A stretch of DNA of 64,000 bases from Yoonia sp. (lineage in GTDB: Bacteria > Pseudomonadota > Alphaproteobacteria > Rhodobacterales > Rhodobacteraceae): assembly GCF_018402175.1 (NCBI RefSeq), contig NZ_JAGYJK010000002.1:1-64000 (forward strand), written 5' to 3'. This document shows positions 29,602-38,652 of the stretch, piece by piece. The notes below the pieces were generated by a model that searched no databases, was not told the origin of the DNA, and saw only the letters and a list, made by a program, of their open reading frames with translations. How positions within the stretch are numbered: the first letter of the stretch is position 1; every line of letters starts with the position of its first letter. A program made the translations under genes and the position numbers.

Positions 29602-30720
29602 CTACGCCTTCAGCGCCAAGGCAGGCGACAGCACGTCGATGCCCAGTGCCTTGCCGACAGCGTAATAGGTCAGCCGCCCGGCATGCACGTTCAGCCCGGC
29701 CAGCAGATGCGGATCATCCTCGCAGGCCTGCCGCCAGCCTTTATCAGCCAGCGCCAGCATGAACGGCATTGTCGCATTGCCCAGCGCGATGGTCGATGTG
29801 CGCGCCACCGCGCCGGGCATGTTCGCCACGCAATAGTGCATGATACCGTCCACGTCATAGATCGGGTCCTGATGCGTCGTGGCGCGGGATGTCTCGAAAC
29901 AGCCGCCCTGATCAATCGCCACATCGACCAGCACGGCGCCCTGTTTCAGCTCGGACAGTTGCGCGCGTGAAATCAGCTTGGGTGCCGCCGCACCGGGGAT
30001 CAGCACTGCGCCGATGATCATATCCGCCTCGCGGGCCAGCGCGATCGTATTGGCCTTGCTGGCATAGCTGGTCTTGAACTGACCGCCAAAAGTATCATCC
30101 AGATAGCGCAAGCGCGGCAGCGACCGGTCCAGCACGGTCACATCTGCCCCCATCCCTGCGGCGATCCGCGCGGCATGGGTGCCAACGACACCGCCGCCGA
30201 TCACAACGACCCGCGCGGGGCCAACACCGGGCACACCGCCCATCAGAACACCGCGCCCGCCATTGGCCTTTTGCAGCGTCCATGCGCCCACCTGCGGCGC
30301 AAGCCTGCCCGCGACCTCGGACATCGGGGCGAGCAAGGGCAGACCGCCGCGATCATCGGTAACGGTTTCATAGGCGATGCAGGTCGCACCGGACGCCATC
30401 AGGTCGCGCGTCTGGTCGGGGTCGGGCGCCAGATGCAGATAGGTGAACAGGATCTGACCTTCGCGCAGCATCTTGCGTTCCACAGGCTGCGGTTCCTTGA
30501 CCTTCACAATCATGTCAGCGATGGCGAATATCTCTGCAGCCGTCCCCGCGATCTGCGCACCGGCGGCGATATAATCATCATCGCTGAACCCCGCACCGAT
30601 GCCTGCGCCGGTTTCGATGATGACCTTGTGGCCGTGTGCGACAGCCTCTTGCGCGGCATCGGGGGTGACCCCGACCCGAAATTCCTGTGGTTTGATTTCT
30701 TTTGGACAGCCAATCAGCAT
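29602..30720 (-). CDS. ald: alanine dehydrogenase
   Basis: This 372-residue NAD-dependent enzyme interconverts L-alanine with pyruvate and ammonia. Signature parts: MLIGCPKEIKPQEFRVGVTP, MIVKVKEPQPVERKML, the catalytic His in LFTYLHLAPDPDQ, the NAD fold VVVIGGGVVGTHAARIAAGM, and MIIGAVLIPGAAAPKLISRA. Length matches the family exactly. It is divergent from an Lrp/AsnC regulator 136 bases away, a standard pairing in which the regulator (AldR/BkdR type) controls ald in response to alanine. Confidence 0.97.
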   Translation of the reverse strand: MLIGCPKEIKPQEFRVGVTPDAAQEAVAHGHKVIIETGAGIGAGFSDDDYIAAGAQIAGTAAEIFAIADMIVKVKEPQPVERKMLREGQILFTYLHLAPDPDQTRDLMASGATCIAYETVTDDRGGLPLLAPMSEVAGRLAPQVGAWTLQKANGGRGVLMGGVPGVGPARVVVIGGGVVGTHAARIAAGMGADVTVLDRSLPRLRYLDDTFGGQFKTSYASKANTIALAREADMIIGAVLIPGAAAPKLISRAQLSELKQGAVLVDVAIDQGGCFETSRATTHQDPIYDVDGIMHYCVANMPGAVARTSTIALGNATMPFMLALADKGWRQACEDDPHLLAGLNVHAGRLTYYAVGKALGIDVLSPALALKA

Positions 30721-30856
30721 TGCGAACCTCCCGCGTTATGGGTTCATCTGTGCATGCGTGCCGTTGCAACTTCTTGGGATTATGTGTTGGTTGATGGTAT
30801 GAGTCGCGCTAGGATCGCGCGTATTATAGACAATTCATGAAAGGATCTTGCACGCA

Positions 30857-31315
30857 ATGGATCTCGATAGCATCGACCGCCGAATCCTCGCTGTTTTGCA
30901 GAAATCGGGGCGCATTTCCAACGCGGACCTGTCAGAGGTCGCGAACCTGTCGCCGTCCGCCTGTCACCGGCGGGTGCAGCGGCTGGAAAAGGACGGATAT
31001 ATCCGCGAATATGTCGCCCTGCTGGACCCACGCAAAATGGGGCGACCCACGACCGTTTTCGTTGAAATTACGCTCAGCGGTCAGGCAGACGAAGTGTTGG
31101 ACGCGTTCGAAAAAGCCGTGGCCAAGGTGCCGGACGTGCTGGAATGTCATCTGATGGCGGGCACGGCGGATTACCTGCTCAAGGTCGTGGCCGGCGATAC
31201 CGAGGATTTCGCCCGCATCCATCGCAAACATCTGGCGACATTGCCGGGCGTGGCGCAGATGCAATCGTCATTCGCGCTGCGCAATGTGCGCCAGACGACG
31301 GCCTTGCCAGTCTAG
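30857..31315 (+). CDS. Lrp/AsnC-family regulator, probable controller of ald
   Basis: This 152-residue regulator has an N-terminal winged helix (MDLDSIDRRILAVLQKSGRI, NLSPSACHRRVQRLEKDGYI) and a C-terminal RAM/ASNC ligand-binding domain (VFVEITLSGQADEVLDAFEK, MAGTADYLLKVVAGDTEDFA). The GTADY-type loop is the usual amino-acid site. It diverges from ald across 136 bases, which must hold both promoters and the operator. The start was set at MDLDSID, three codons inside the open frame. Confidence 0.93.
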   Translation: MDLDSIDRRILAVLQKSGRISNADLSEVANLSPSACHRRVQRLEKDGYIREYVALLDPRKMGRPTTVFVEITLSGQADEVLDAFEKAVAKVPDVLECHLMAGTADYLLKVVAGDTEDFARIHRKHLATLPGVAQMQSSFALRNVRQTTALPV

Positions 31316-31417
31316 ACAATTTTGATGCAGCGGCATTTCGCCCTAGCATTGCGAAAGCCAAACCACCTAACGCGCGACACTTGGCCCGACCTGACCGGTG
31401 GTGGTATCGCGCTGTAT

Positions 31418-32650
31418 TCACTGATGATGGCCATCGTCATTGGACTGCGCTGATATCTCGCCTGCCTTGGGCGTCAACCCGTAAGCTGCGGCAAGGTTCC
31501 AGACATGGGCGGGAACCATATTCTTGATCTTGGCCGGTTCTTCGCGGCGCAGATGCAGGATGGTTTCCGCCGCTTTCATCTCGACCCGCGCGCGGGCGAA
31601 TTCCAGCCCACGCGGCCCGATCTTGGGCATCAGCCAGCCCATGATCCCGCGCATGAAATCGGGCATGCGGCGCAGGGGAAGGCCCCCCGCCGCCAGCCGC
31701 GTATTTTCGACAAAGCCTCTGACCGCCCCCGCCCGCTTGCCGCGTGATCCGGGTGCGGCCAGCGTGACCTCTGCACCCAAGCCGTCCAGCATTTCCTGCC
31801 CGCGCGCGTTGCGTACGATCAGCCATTGCTCGCCCTCGCCCGCCATATAGCCCACGGTGATATCGGCCAGCCGGTTGGTGTAATCCACGCAGGTCCGGCA
31901 GGTCGTAGGAAAGAAATCGCGCGGCAGGTCCGAGATCGGCAGCTTCAGGAACGGGATCAGGCGGCGACTGCCATCGGCAAAGCGCAATTCAACATGATAG
32001 TCAGCGCGGAATTCCAGATAGGTCACGGTATCGGGCGCGTCCGTCAGGCGGGCCAGAAAACCGTGGAAATTCTCGGTCGTGGTATTGTCCGAACAGGGCG
32101 TGCCGATGACATAGATCCGATCAAACCCCAACTGCGCCTCGAGCGCGCGCAAGGCGTAGATCTGGCACGGAATCCCGATCACGGCGATCCGCCTGTGCCC
32201 CGCCGCGCGCGCCGGTTCCAACAGGGCCAGCAGGGGCGCATAGCCCATGCGCATCCCCCGCGCCTCGGCCATATCGGCGGCATCGGTGATGATCGCAGGG
32301 CGCGGGCGCCAGCGGTCGGCGGGGTCCGGCACCATCGTCAGCACTGCATCGACAGCGCCAGTTTCCAACAGCCGTTCGGCCAGCCGCGTCGTCAGGCCGG
32401 TCCATTGCGCGCCTTGGCGAGCAGGCTGCAAGGCCGCACGATACATCGCGCCCGTAACGCCGAAGAACGGCTCGTCCCCCTGCGCGCCAGCGGCGCGGCC
32501 ATGCACGCGGGCCTCCATCGCGGGGTAATCGGGTTTGATGAACTGGCAGGCCTTGCCACAGGCGCTGGCATCCGCCATCCGCGACACGCCGCAATCGGTG
32601 CAAAGCCCGCGCGGGGCCGGTTGGGCGAAATCGGGCGTGTTGATCGTCAT
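31418..32650 (-). CDS. FrhB-type F420 hydrogenase/dehydrogenase beta-subunit protein, BciB-like
   Basis: This 410-residue Fe-S flavoprotein-like enzyme carries N-terminal cysteines C17, C20, C31 and C35 (GLCTDCGVSRMADASACGKA, then CQF), the central GIPCQIYALRALEAQLGFDR, GTPCSDNTTTENF and TTCRTCVDYTNRLADITVGY. These mark the FrhB N and C domains. In phototrophs the nearest described relative is BciB, the 3,8-divinyl (proto)chlorophyllide 8-vinyl reductase. If this is BciB the organism may be an aerobic anoxygenic phototroph, but FrhB-like reductases also occur without photosynthesis. No other pigment gene is in the window. Confidence 0.75.
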   Translation of the reverse strand: MTINTPDFAQPAPRGLCTDCGVSRMADASACGKACQFIKPDYPAMEARVHGRAAGAQGDEPFFGVTGAMYRAALQPARQGAQWTGLTTRLAERLLETGAVDAVLTMVPDPADRWRPRPAIITDAADMAEARGMRMGYAPLLALLEPARAAGHRRIAVIGIPCQIYALRALEAQLGFDRIYVIGTPCSDNTTTENFHGFLARLTDAPDTVTYLEFRADYHVELRFADGSRRLIPFLKLPISDLPRDFFPTTCRTCVDYTNRLADITVGYMAGEGEQWLIVRNARGQEMLDGLGAEVTLAAPGSRGKRAGAVRGFVENTRLAAGGLPLRRMPDFMRGIMGWLMPKIGPRGLEFARARVEMKAAETILHLRREEPAKIKNMVPAHVWNLAAAYGLTPKAGEISAQSNDDGHHQ

Positions 32651-32768
32651 GCCGCGACCTTACCCTGCCATGCCCCCCTGTCCAGTTTGATTTACACTTT
32701 GCGACGGCCCTTTTCCTTAGGGAACTGACGCGGTAAGAGGCAGCACTTGCAAACAAGGAGCCAGCCAA

Positions 32769-33791
32769 ATGGGCTATCGAATCGCTATTGTCGGCGCCAC
32801 GGGCAACGTGGGCCGCGAAATGCTGAACATCCTCCATGAACGGACCTTTCCGGTGGATGAAATCGTCGCACTTGCCAGCCGCCGGTCGCTGGGTAGCGAA
32901 GTCAGCTTTGGCGATACCACCCTTAAGACCAAGGATCTGGACACCTTCGATTTCACCGGCTGGGACATCGCGTTGTTCGCCGTCGGGTCCGAGGCGACCA
33001 AGACCTATGCGCCCAAGGCTGCTAAGGCCGGTTGCGTCGTGATCGATAATTCCTCGCTATATCGCTATGATCCTGATGTGCCGCTGATCGTGCCCGAAGT
33101 GAACGCGCAGGCGATCCACGGCTATTCCAAGAAAAATATCATTGCGAACCCCAATTGTTCGACTGCCCAGATGGTTGTGGCACTCAAACCGCTGCATGAC
33201 CGTGCGCGGATCAAGCGGGTTGTCGTCAGCACCTATCAATCGGTGTCCGGGGCCGGCAAGGAAGGCATCGACGAGCTTTGGGACCAGACCAAAAGCATCT
33301 ACAACCCCACCGACAGCAAGCCACCCAAGAAATTCACCAAGCAGATCGCGTTCAACGTGATCCCGCATATCGACGTGTTCCTTGACGATGGTTCGACCAA
33401 GGAAGAATGGAAAATGGTCGCCGAGACCAAGAAGATCCTTGATGCCAAGATCAAAGTTACCGCGACCTGCGTGCGCGTGCCGGTCTTTGTCGGCCATTCG
33501 GAATCGATCAACATCGAATTCGAGGATTTTCTGGACGAACACGAAGCCCGCGACATCCTGCGCGAAAGCCCCGGCATCATGGTGATCGACAAACGCGAGG
33601 ACGGCGGCTACGTCACCCCGATCGAATGTGTGGGCGATTACGCGACGTTCATCAGCCGCATCCGGCAGGACAGCACGATCGACAACGGTCTGAACCTATG
33701 GTGCGTGTCCGACAACCTGCGCAAGGGGGCCGCGCTGAACGCCGTGCAGATCGCCGAAGTTCTGGGGCGCGAGTGTCTGAAAAAAGGCTGA
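32769..33791 (+). CDS. asd: aspartate-semialdehyde dehydrogenase
   Basis: This 340-residue enzyme reduces aspartyl phosphate to the semialdehyde for lysine, threonine, methionine and diaminopimelate synthesis. Motifs: NADP fold MGYRIAIVGATGNVGREMLN, active-site Cys in IIANPNCSTAQMVVALKPLH, VVSTYQSVSGAGKEGIDELW, IPHIDVFLDDGSTKEEWKMV and RVPVFVGHSESINIEFEDFL with the catalytic His. Ribosome site AAGGAG precedes the ATG and a strong terminator follows. dapE, which draws on the same branch, is at 53501. Confidence 0.97.
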   Translation: MGYRIAIVGATGNVGREMLNILHERTFPVDEIVALASRRSLGSEVSFGDTTLKTKDLDTFDFTGWDIALFAVGSEATKTYAPKAAKAGCVVIDNSSLYRYDPDVPLIVPEVNAQAIHGYSKKNIIANPNCSTAQMVVALKPLHDRARIKRVVVSTYQSVSGAGKEGIDELWDQTKSIYNPTDSKPPKKFTKQIAFNVIPHIDVFLDDGSTKEEWKMVAETKKILDAKIKVTATCVRVPVFVGHSESINIEFEDFLDEHEARDILRESPGIMVIDKREDGGYVTPIECVGDYATFISRIRQDSTIDNGLNLWCVSDNLRKGAALNAVQIAEVLGRECLKKG

Positions 33792-33813
33792 TCGCCTGAC
33801 AGGTCTGATTGAA

Positions 33814-33842
33814 AGAGGCGCTGATCCAGCGCCTCTTTTTTT
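33814..33842 (+). terminator. intrinsic terminator after asd
   Basis: A ten-base perfect stem AGAGGCGCTG / CAGCGCCTCT with loop ATC, followed by a run of seven T. A textbook Rho-independent terminator. Confidence 0.95.
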
Positions 33843-33932
33843 ATGCGGCGAATTCTGCCGATGGTTGATTTCAGGGCATGCGACATAGCGTCTTTCAGGA
33901 TATTTCTGGTGCAGACACCTTGGAGTTTTGTA

Positions 33933-35579
33933 ATGATTCGTCTTTTTGTGACCACCAGCTTGCTTGCCCTCGCCGCCCCTGCCTTTGCCGACACCATCAC
34001 CGGACAGGCGCGTGTCGATACCGTCACGATCTATCCCGGTCTTGCGACCGTAACGCGGCTGGTGACGCTGGATTTGCCCGCAGGCCAGCATGACATCATC
34101 ATCCCTGATCTGCCGCAGGGCCTGTCTGCTGACGGGCTGCGCATTGCTGCACCGGCGCAGGTCCGGCTGGGCGCGGTCAATCTTGCCTTTGACCGTTTGC
34201 CGGTGACGCCCGACCAGTCCAGCCCTGCCATTCTGGCCGCCCGCGCAGAGGTTGACCGTCTGGAAGAAGTGCTGCGCGAAAGCGATACCGCCATCGCCGC
34301 GATCCGCTTGCGCGCGCAGGCCGCCGAGGACCAGATCGCCTTTCTGCAAAGCCTTGGGCAGGCCAGCGCGGGCGAAAGCCTGACCACCATCGCCGACATT
34401 CAGGCCCTGGCACAGATGGTCGGGTCGGAAACGCTGGCGCTGCGCATCGCCGCCTTTGCCGCCGAACAAGAGGCGCAGGCCGCCACCCGCGCGCGCAAAG
34501 ATGATGTTGACGCGCTGGACGATGCCCGCCGCGCCTTGGCCGCCCTGCTGGCCCCCACGGATCAAGGATCGGTGCTGCGTTTCAAACTGGATGCCGCCGA
34601 GGCGGGCGAGGTCACGCTGGAAATCGACACGACCGAAAGTTTTGCCAACTGGTCGCCGGTCTATGACCTGCGCCTGACCACGGGCGACGATCCGCAGTTG
34701 GACATCGACCGCGCGGTCGTCATCAGTCAGGCCACCGGTCAGGATTGGCTAGACGTGCAGCTGGTCCTGTCCACCGCGCGCCCCGGCGACCAGATCGCGC
34801 CCGGCGGGGCTTGGGCAGAGCTGCGCCACATCATCTCCGAAGACGCGCTGGCGGGCGAAACGACAGGCATGGCCGATGCGCCGATGCCCTTGCAGCGCAA
34901 CAGCGCCGTCATGGCCGCCCCGATGATGGACACGGCCCCGATCACCGCACAGGCCGATTTCAGCGGTGTGGCTGTGAGTTATGTCTATCCAAACCGCGTC
35001 GATATCCGCAACGGGGTCGAGGATTTGCGCCTGCCGCTGGACCAGTTGTCCTTTGATACGGATGTCTGGGCCGAGGCGACACCGATGACAGATACCAATG
35101 CCTATCGCATGGCTGAATTTACCAACACCACCGACGAAATCCTGCTGCCCGGTCGCGCGATGCTGCATGCGGACGGCACGATGATCGGGTTCAGCCACCT
35201 GCCTCTGCTGGCGGCGGGGGCCGATCTGGACATAGGATTCGGTCCGCTGGACGGGCTACGCCTCACGCGGATCACGCCGGACAGGTCGACAGGCGACAGG
35301 GGCGTGTTTTCGGCGTCCAATCAACTGGTCGAACGCACCGTCCTGACGGTAGAAAACCTGACAGGTCAGGATTGGGATGTGCTGCTGCGCGATGCTGTCC
35401 CCTATTCCGAACAGGACGATCTGCAGGTCAGCTTGACCGCCGTGCCAGAACCCACGCGCCGCGACCCCGACGGCGCACGCGGGATCGTGGAATGGGACCT
35501 GAGCGTGCCAGCGGGTGCCGAACAAGAGGTGGTTATGGAAACAACCCTGCGCTGGCCCAGCGGTTACGTGCTGCGCTAG
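33933..35579 (+). CDS. exported DUF4140/DUF4139 protein, MuiA (mucoidy inhibitor) family
   Basis: The 548-residue precursor has a signal peptide (MIRLFVTTSLLALAAPAFAD). The N-terminal DUF4140 part (VTIYPGLATVTRLVTLDLPA, GQHDIIIPDLP) is followed by a helical coiled region (RAEVDRLEEVLRESDTAIAA through EEQEAQAATRARKDD) and the C-terminal DUF4139 beta domain (YDLRLTTGDDPQLDID, GQDWDVLLRDAVPYSEQDDL, VEWDLSVPAGAEQEV). The family is named from mucoidy inhibition in Aeromonas; its biochemical role is unknown. Periplasmic. Its stop overlaps the stop of the convergent next gene by four bases. Confidence 0.85.
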   Translation: MIRLFVTTSLLALAAPAFADTITGQARVDTVTIYPGLATVTRLVTLDLPAGQHDIIIPDLPQGLSADGLRIAAPAQVRLGAVNLAFDRLPVTPDQSSPAILAARAEVDRLEEVLRESDTAIAAIRLRAQAAEDQIAFLQSLGQASAGESLTTIADIQALAQMVGSETLALRIAAFAAEQEAQAATRARKDDVDALDDARRALAALLAPTDQGSVLRFKLDAAEAGEVTLEIDTTESFANWSPVYDLRLTTGDDPQLDIDRAVVISQATGQDWLDVQLVLSTARPGDQIAPGGAWAELRHIISEDALAGETTGMADAPMPLQRNSAVMAAPMMDTAPITAQADFSGVAVSYVYPNRVDIRNGVEDLRLPLDQLSFDTDVWAEATPMTDTNAYRMAEFTNTTDEILLPGRAMLHADGTMIGFSHLPLLAAGADLDIGFGPLDGLRLTRITPDRSTGDRGVFSASNQLVERTVLTVENLTGQDWDVLLRDAVPYSEQDDLQVSLTAVPEPTRRDPDGARGIVEWDLSVPAGAEQEVVMETTLRWPSGYVLR

Positions 35580-36124
35580 CGGTCGGGCAGGTCAAGGATG
35601 CCTTGCACATAGTCGATCTTGGGCGTGCGGAACCTCATCGCTGCCCAAGCACCGATCAGGCGCAGAAAGAACCTTGGCGAATGCGTTTTGAGATTGGGAA
35701 CGTCGCGTGGCAAGATGGACGGATCATCAAGATCACCGGTCATGGTCCGCATTTGTAGCGGTGGCAGCGTGCCGATAGGCCATAAATGCCCATAAAGGTC
35801 GATCCAATGCCCTTGGGTAAAGTCGAGAAACATCGGAGTGTTGCAGCAGGCCGCAACGACGCGACGGGTCTTGGTGGTATCTGTCAGCCTAAACTCTCGT
35901 AAGTGGGCAGCACCTTTGCTGCACCGCACGCGATCTTTGCGATACATGACCATCCGTATTCCACCAGAAGATTCCCGCAAAGGCGGCGCACCGTGCAGCG
36001 CCCGCATCATGTCAGCCGCTGTGCGACAGGACGTGCAATGGCATTCCGTGCTCAAGATCGGGCTTTTCTGGGCCTCCATCTCGACGGCACCACAAGCGCA
36101 ATTGAGGTAGGTTGTCCCTTGCAT
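35576..36124 (-). CDS. GFA-like / DUF6151 zinc-binding protein
   Basis: This 182-residue protein has clustered cysteines: C9 and C11 (LNCACGAVEM), C28, C30 and C33 (ECHCTSCRTAADMM), and later AACCNTPMFLDFTQGHW. This is the Mss4/GFA zinc fold seen in glutathione-dependent formaldehyde-activating enzymes, here in the form annotated DUF6151. Formaldehyde chemistry would fit the adjacent demethylation operon at 36211-42582, which would release C1 units, but that link is inference. It ends tail-to-tail with the MuiA-like gene. Confidence 0.7.
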   Translation of the reverse strand: MQGTTYLNCACGAVEMEAQKSPILSTECHCTSCRTAADMMRALHGAPPLRESSGGIRMVMYRKDRVRCSKGAAHLREFRLTDTTKTRRVVAACCNTPMFLDFTQGHWIDLYGHLWPIGTLPPLQMRTMTGDLDDPSILPRDVPNLKTHSPRFFLRLIGAWAAMRFRTPKIDYVQGILDLPDR

Positions 36125-36210
36125 TGTGCACCTATTGCGTCAGAGCCTTGATAACACACTCGCACGTCTGCCCCTTGTCGCGTAGCGCGCGCCGCGCTGG
36201 TTCCGGTTGG

Positions 36211-38652
36211 TCAGGCTTTCATCCGCGCACCCGATGGATCGTAGAAGGGTTTCAACTGCGCCTCTGCTGCGACCTTGACCCCCATCACGTCAATCTCGTA
36301 GCGGCTGGCAAGCAGGTCATCCACGCTTTCGCCCGCGCAAGGCACATAGCCCATACCCAAGGCTGCGCCGACATGATGGCCATAGCCGCCAGAGCATAGG
36401 TACCCCACAACGCGCCCGTCACGCAGCACAGGTTCGTTGTGATACAGCAGCGGCGCGGGATCGGTCAGTTTGAACTGCAACAACCGCCGTGCCAGCCCCG
36501 CATCACGCTTGCGCAGCACTGCGTCGCGCCCGATGAAGGCAGGCTTGTCAGTCTTGACAGCAAAGCCAAGGCCCGCTTCCAGCACATGATCCTCGCAGGT
36601 GATGTCATGGCCGAAATGGCGAAAGCCTTTTTCCATCCGTGCGGCATCCATCATATGCATTCCACACAGCTTTAGCCGCATGTCCTGCCCTGCGGCGTGC
36701 AGCACTTCAAACACATGACCGGCCATGTCGGCGCTGACGTAAACCTCCCAGCCCAGCTCGCCGACATACGACACGCGATGCACGCGGGCCAGCGCCATGC
36801 CGATCTCGATCTCTTGCGCAGTGCCGAACGGGTTGTGATCGTTGGAAAAGTCGTTCGGCGACACTTTTTGCAGCAACGCACGGCTGTTCGGCCCCATCAC
36901 GGCCAGCACGCCTTCGCCTGCGGTCACATCGGTGATGACCGCATTAAAATCGCCCAGGTTGCGCTGCATCCACGTCTGGTCTGCCAGCCGCGTCGCGGCA
37001 GGGGTCACGACCAGATAGGCGGTTTCCGACAGGCGGGTCACGGTGACATCCGCCTCGATCCCCGCCTTGGCGTTCAGAAACTGGGCATAGACGATCCGGC
37101 CCACAGCCACATCCATCTGCGCGCCGCAGATGTGGTTGAGGAAAGCGCAAGCATCGCGCCCTTCGACCCTGATCTTGCCAAAGGACGACATGTCATACAT
37201 GCCAACATTGCCGCGCACGGCGGCCAGTTCTGCCCCGACATTGCCAAAGAAATTCTGCCGCTGCCAAGAATAGGCGTAGGCCGGGGCTTGCCCCGGCGTG
37301 GCATACCAATTCGCCCTTTCCCAGCCCGCCAGTTCGCCCATGACAGCGCCCTGATCCAGCAAATGCCGGTGGAACGGCGTGCGCCTGATCCCGCGCGCGG
37401 TGGCTTTTTGACGGTAAGGGAAATGGTCCGCATAAAGCAGGCCCAGCGTTTCCTTGGAACGTTCGAACAGATAGGTCTTGTTGCCCTGAAACGGCTGCAT
37501 CCGCGATATATCGACATCGCCCAGATCGAATGGTTTTTCGCCCCCGTCCATCCATTGCGACAAAGCCATGCCAGCACCACCCGCAGACTGGATACCGATG
37601 GAATTGAAACCGGCGGCGACCCAGACATTGTCCATCTCTGGTGCAAGGCCCAGATGATAGGCGTCGTCGGGCGTGAAGCTTTCCGGTCCGTTGAAAAAGG
37701 TATGAATCCCCGCGCTGGCCAGCATCGGCATCCGGTTCACCGCCTGTTCAAGAATCGGCTCAAAATGGTCGAAATCCTCGGGCAGCTGGTCGAATTCGAA
37801 ATCTTCGGAAATGCCCGCCATGCCCCAGGGTTTGGCATTGGGTTCGAACGCGCCCAGCATGATCTTGCCTGCGTCTTCCTTGTAATAGGCGCATTCATCC
37901 GGCACGCGCAGCACGGGCATCTGGGTCAGGCCGGGGATCGGCTCGGACACGATATAGAAATGTTCGCACGCATGCAGCGGGACGTTGACGCCCGCCATGC
38001 GGCCCACCTGATGGCCCCACATACCCGCGCAATTGACGACCATATCGCAGGTGATCTGGCCGACATCATCGCCGCTGGCCCAATCCACCGATGTGACCCG
38101 CCGCCCCACGCGGTTGATCGCCGTAACCTTGGTCTGTTCGGCCACAATTGCTCCACGCATCCGCGCGCCTTTGGCCAGCGCCAGCGCGATATTGGCCGGA
38201 TCGCCCTGCCCGTCCTTGGGCAGAAAGACGCCGGCGGTGACGCCGTCGATGTTCAGGTGGTGATAGCGGTTCTTGACCTCGGATGGTGAAATCTCCTCGA
38301 TCTCTACCCCAAAGGCACGGGCCATTCCGGCAGAGCGGAAAAGCTCCTCGCGCCTTTCGTCCGTCAGCGCCACGGTGATCGAGCCGACACGACGGAATCC
38401 CGTTGCAATGCCGGTTTCCGCCTCGAGCCCGCCGTAAAGCTGCTGGCTGTAATTGGCGAGCCGCGTCATGTTGGCGGTCGCGCGCAATTGCCCGATCAGG
38501 CCAGCGGCGTGCCACGTCGTGCCAGATGTCAGCTGCTTGCGTTCCAGCAGGACGACATCCTGCCAGCCCAGTTTGGTCAGGTGATAGGCGACCGAACAGC
38601 CGATCACCCCACCGCCGATAATCACCACGCGCGCATGTTTGGGCAGCATCAA
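36211..38652 (-). CDS. FAD-dependent dehydrogenase fused to GcvT domain (dimethylglycine/sarcosine dehydrogenase type)
   Basis: The 813-residue fusion has an N-terminal DAO fold (VVIIGGGVIGCSVAYHLTKL) with the covalent-flavin motif SGTTWHAAGLIGQLR, and YYKEDAGKIMLGAFEPNAKP. The central part is YDMSSFGKIRVEGRDACAFL and the C-terminal GcvT tetrahydrofolate part is GELGWEVYVSADMAGHVFEV, GMHMMDAARMEKGFRHFGHD. Such enzymes demethylate dimethylglycine or sarcosine and pass the methyl to THF. It overlaps the homocysteine methyltransferase start by four bases and is last in the operon. A family C repeat lies at 37276-37297 inside it. Confidence 0.9.
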   Translation of the reverse strand: MMLPKHARVVIIGGGVIGCSVAYHLTKLGWQDVVLLERKQLTSGTTWHAAGLIGQLRATANMTRLANYSQQLYGGLEAETGIATGFRRVGSITVALTDERREELFRSAGMARAFGVEIEEISPSEVKNRYHHLNIDGVTAGVFLPKDGQGDPANIALALAKGARMRGAIVAEQTKVTAINRVGRRVTSVDWASGDDVGQITCDMVVNCAGMWGHQVGRMAGVNVPLHACEHFYIVSEPIPGLTQMPVLRVPDECAYYKEDAGKIMLGAFEPNAKPWGMAGISEDFEFDQLPEDFDHFEPILEQAVNRMPMLASAGIHTFFNGPESFTPDDAYHLGLAPEMDNVWVAAGFNSIGIQSAGGAGMALSQWMDGGEKPFDLGDVDISRMQPFQGNKTYLFERSKETLGLLYADHFPYRQKATARGIRRTPFHRHLLDQGAVMGELAGWERANWYATPGQAPAYAYSWQRQNFFGNVGAELAAVRGNVGMYDMSSFGKIRVEGRDACAFLNHICGAQMDVAVGRIVYAQFLNAKAGIEADVTVTRLSETAYLVVTPAATRLADQTWMQRNLGDFNAVITDVTAGEGVLAVMGPNSRALLQKVSPNDFSNDHNPFGTAQEIEIGMALARVHRVSYVGELGWEVYVSADMAGHVFEVLHAAGQDMRLKLCGMHMMDAARMEKGFRHFGHDITCEDHVLEAGLGFAVKTDKPAFIGRDAVLRKRDAGLARRLLQFKLTDPAPLLYHNEPVLRDGRVVGYLCSGGYGHHVGAALGMGYVPCAGESVDDLLASRYEIDVMGVKVAAEAQLKPFYDPSGARMKA
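37276..37297 (-). repeat. palindromic repeat family C, copy inside a dehydrogenase gene
   Basis: GTAGGCCGGGG and CTTGCCCCGGC together match the intergenic copy at 29065-29086 at 19 of 22 bases. In the gene it encodes part of TPGQAPAYAY. Unlike the cobN case the protein length here looks normal for the family, so replacement or chance cannot be excluded. Confidence 0.55.
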
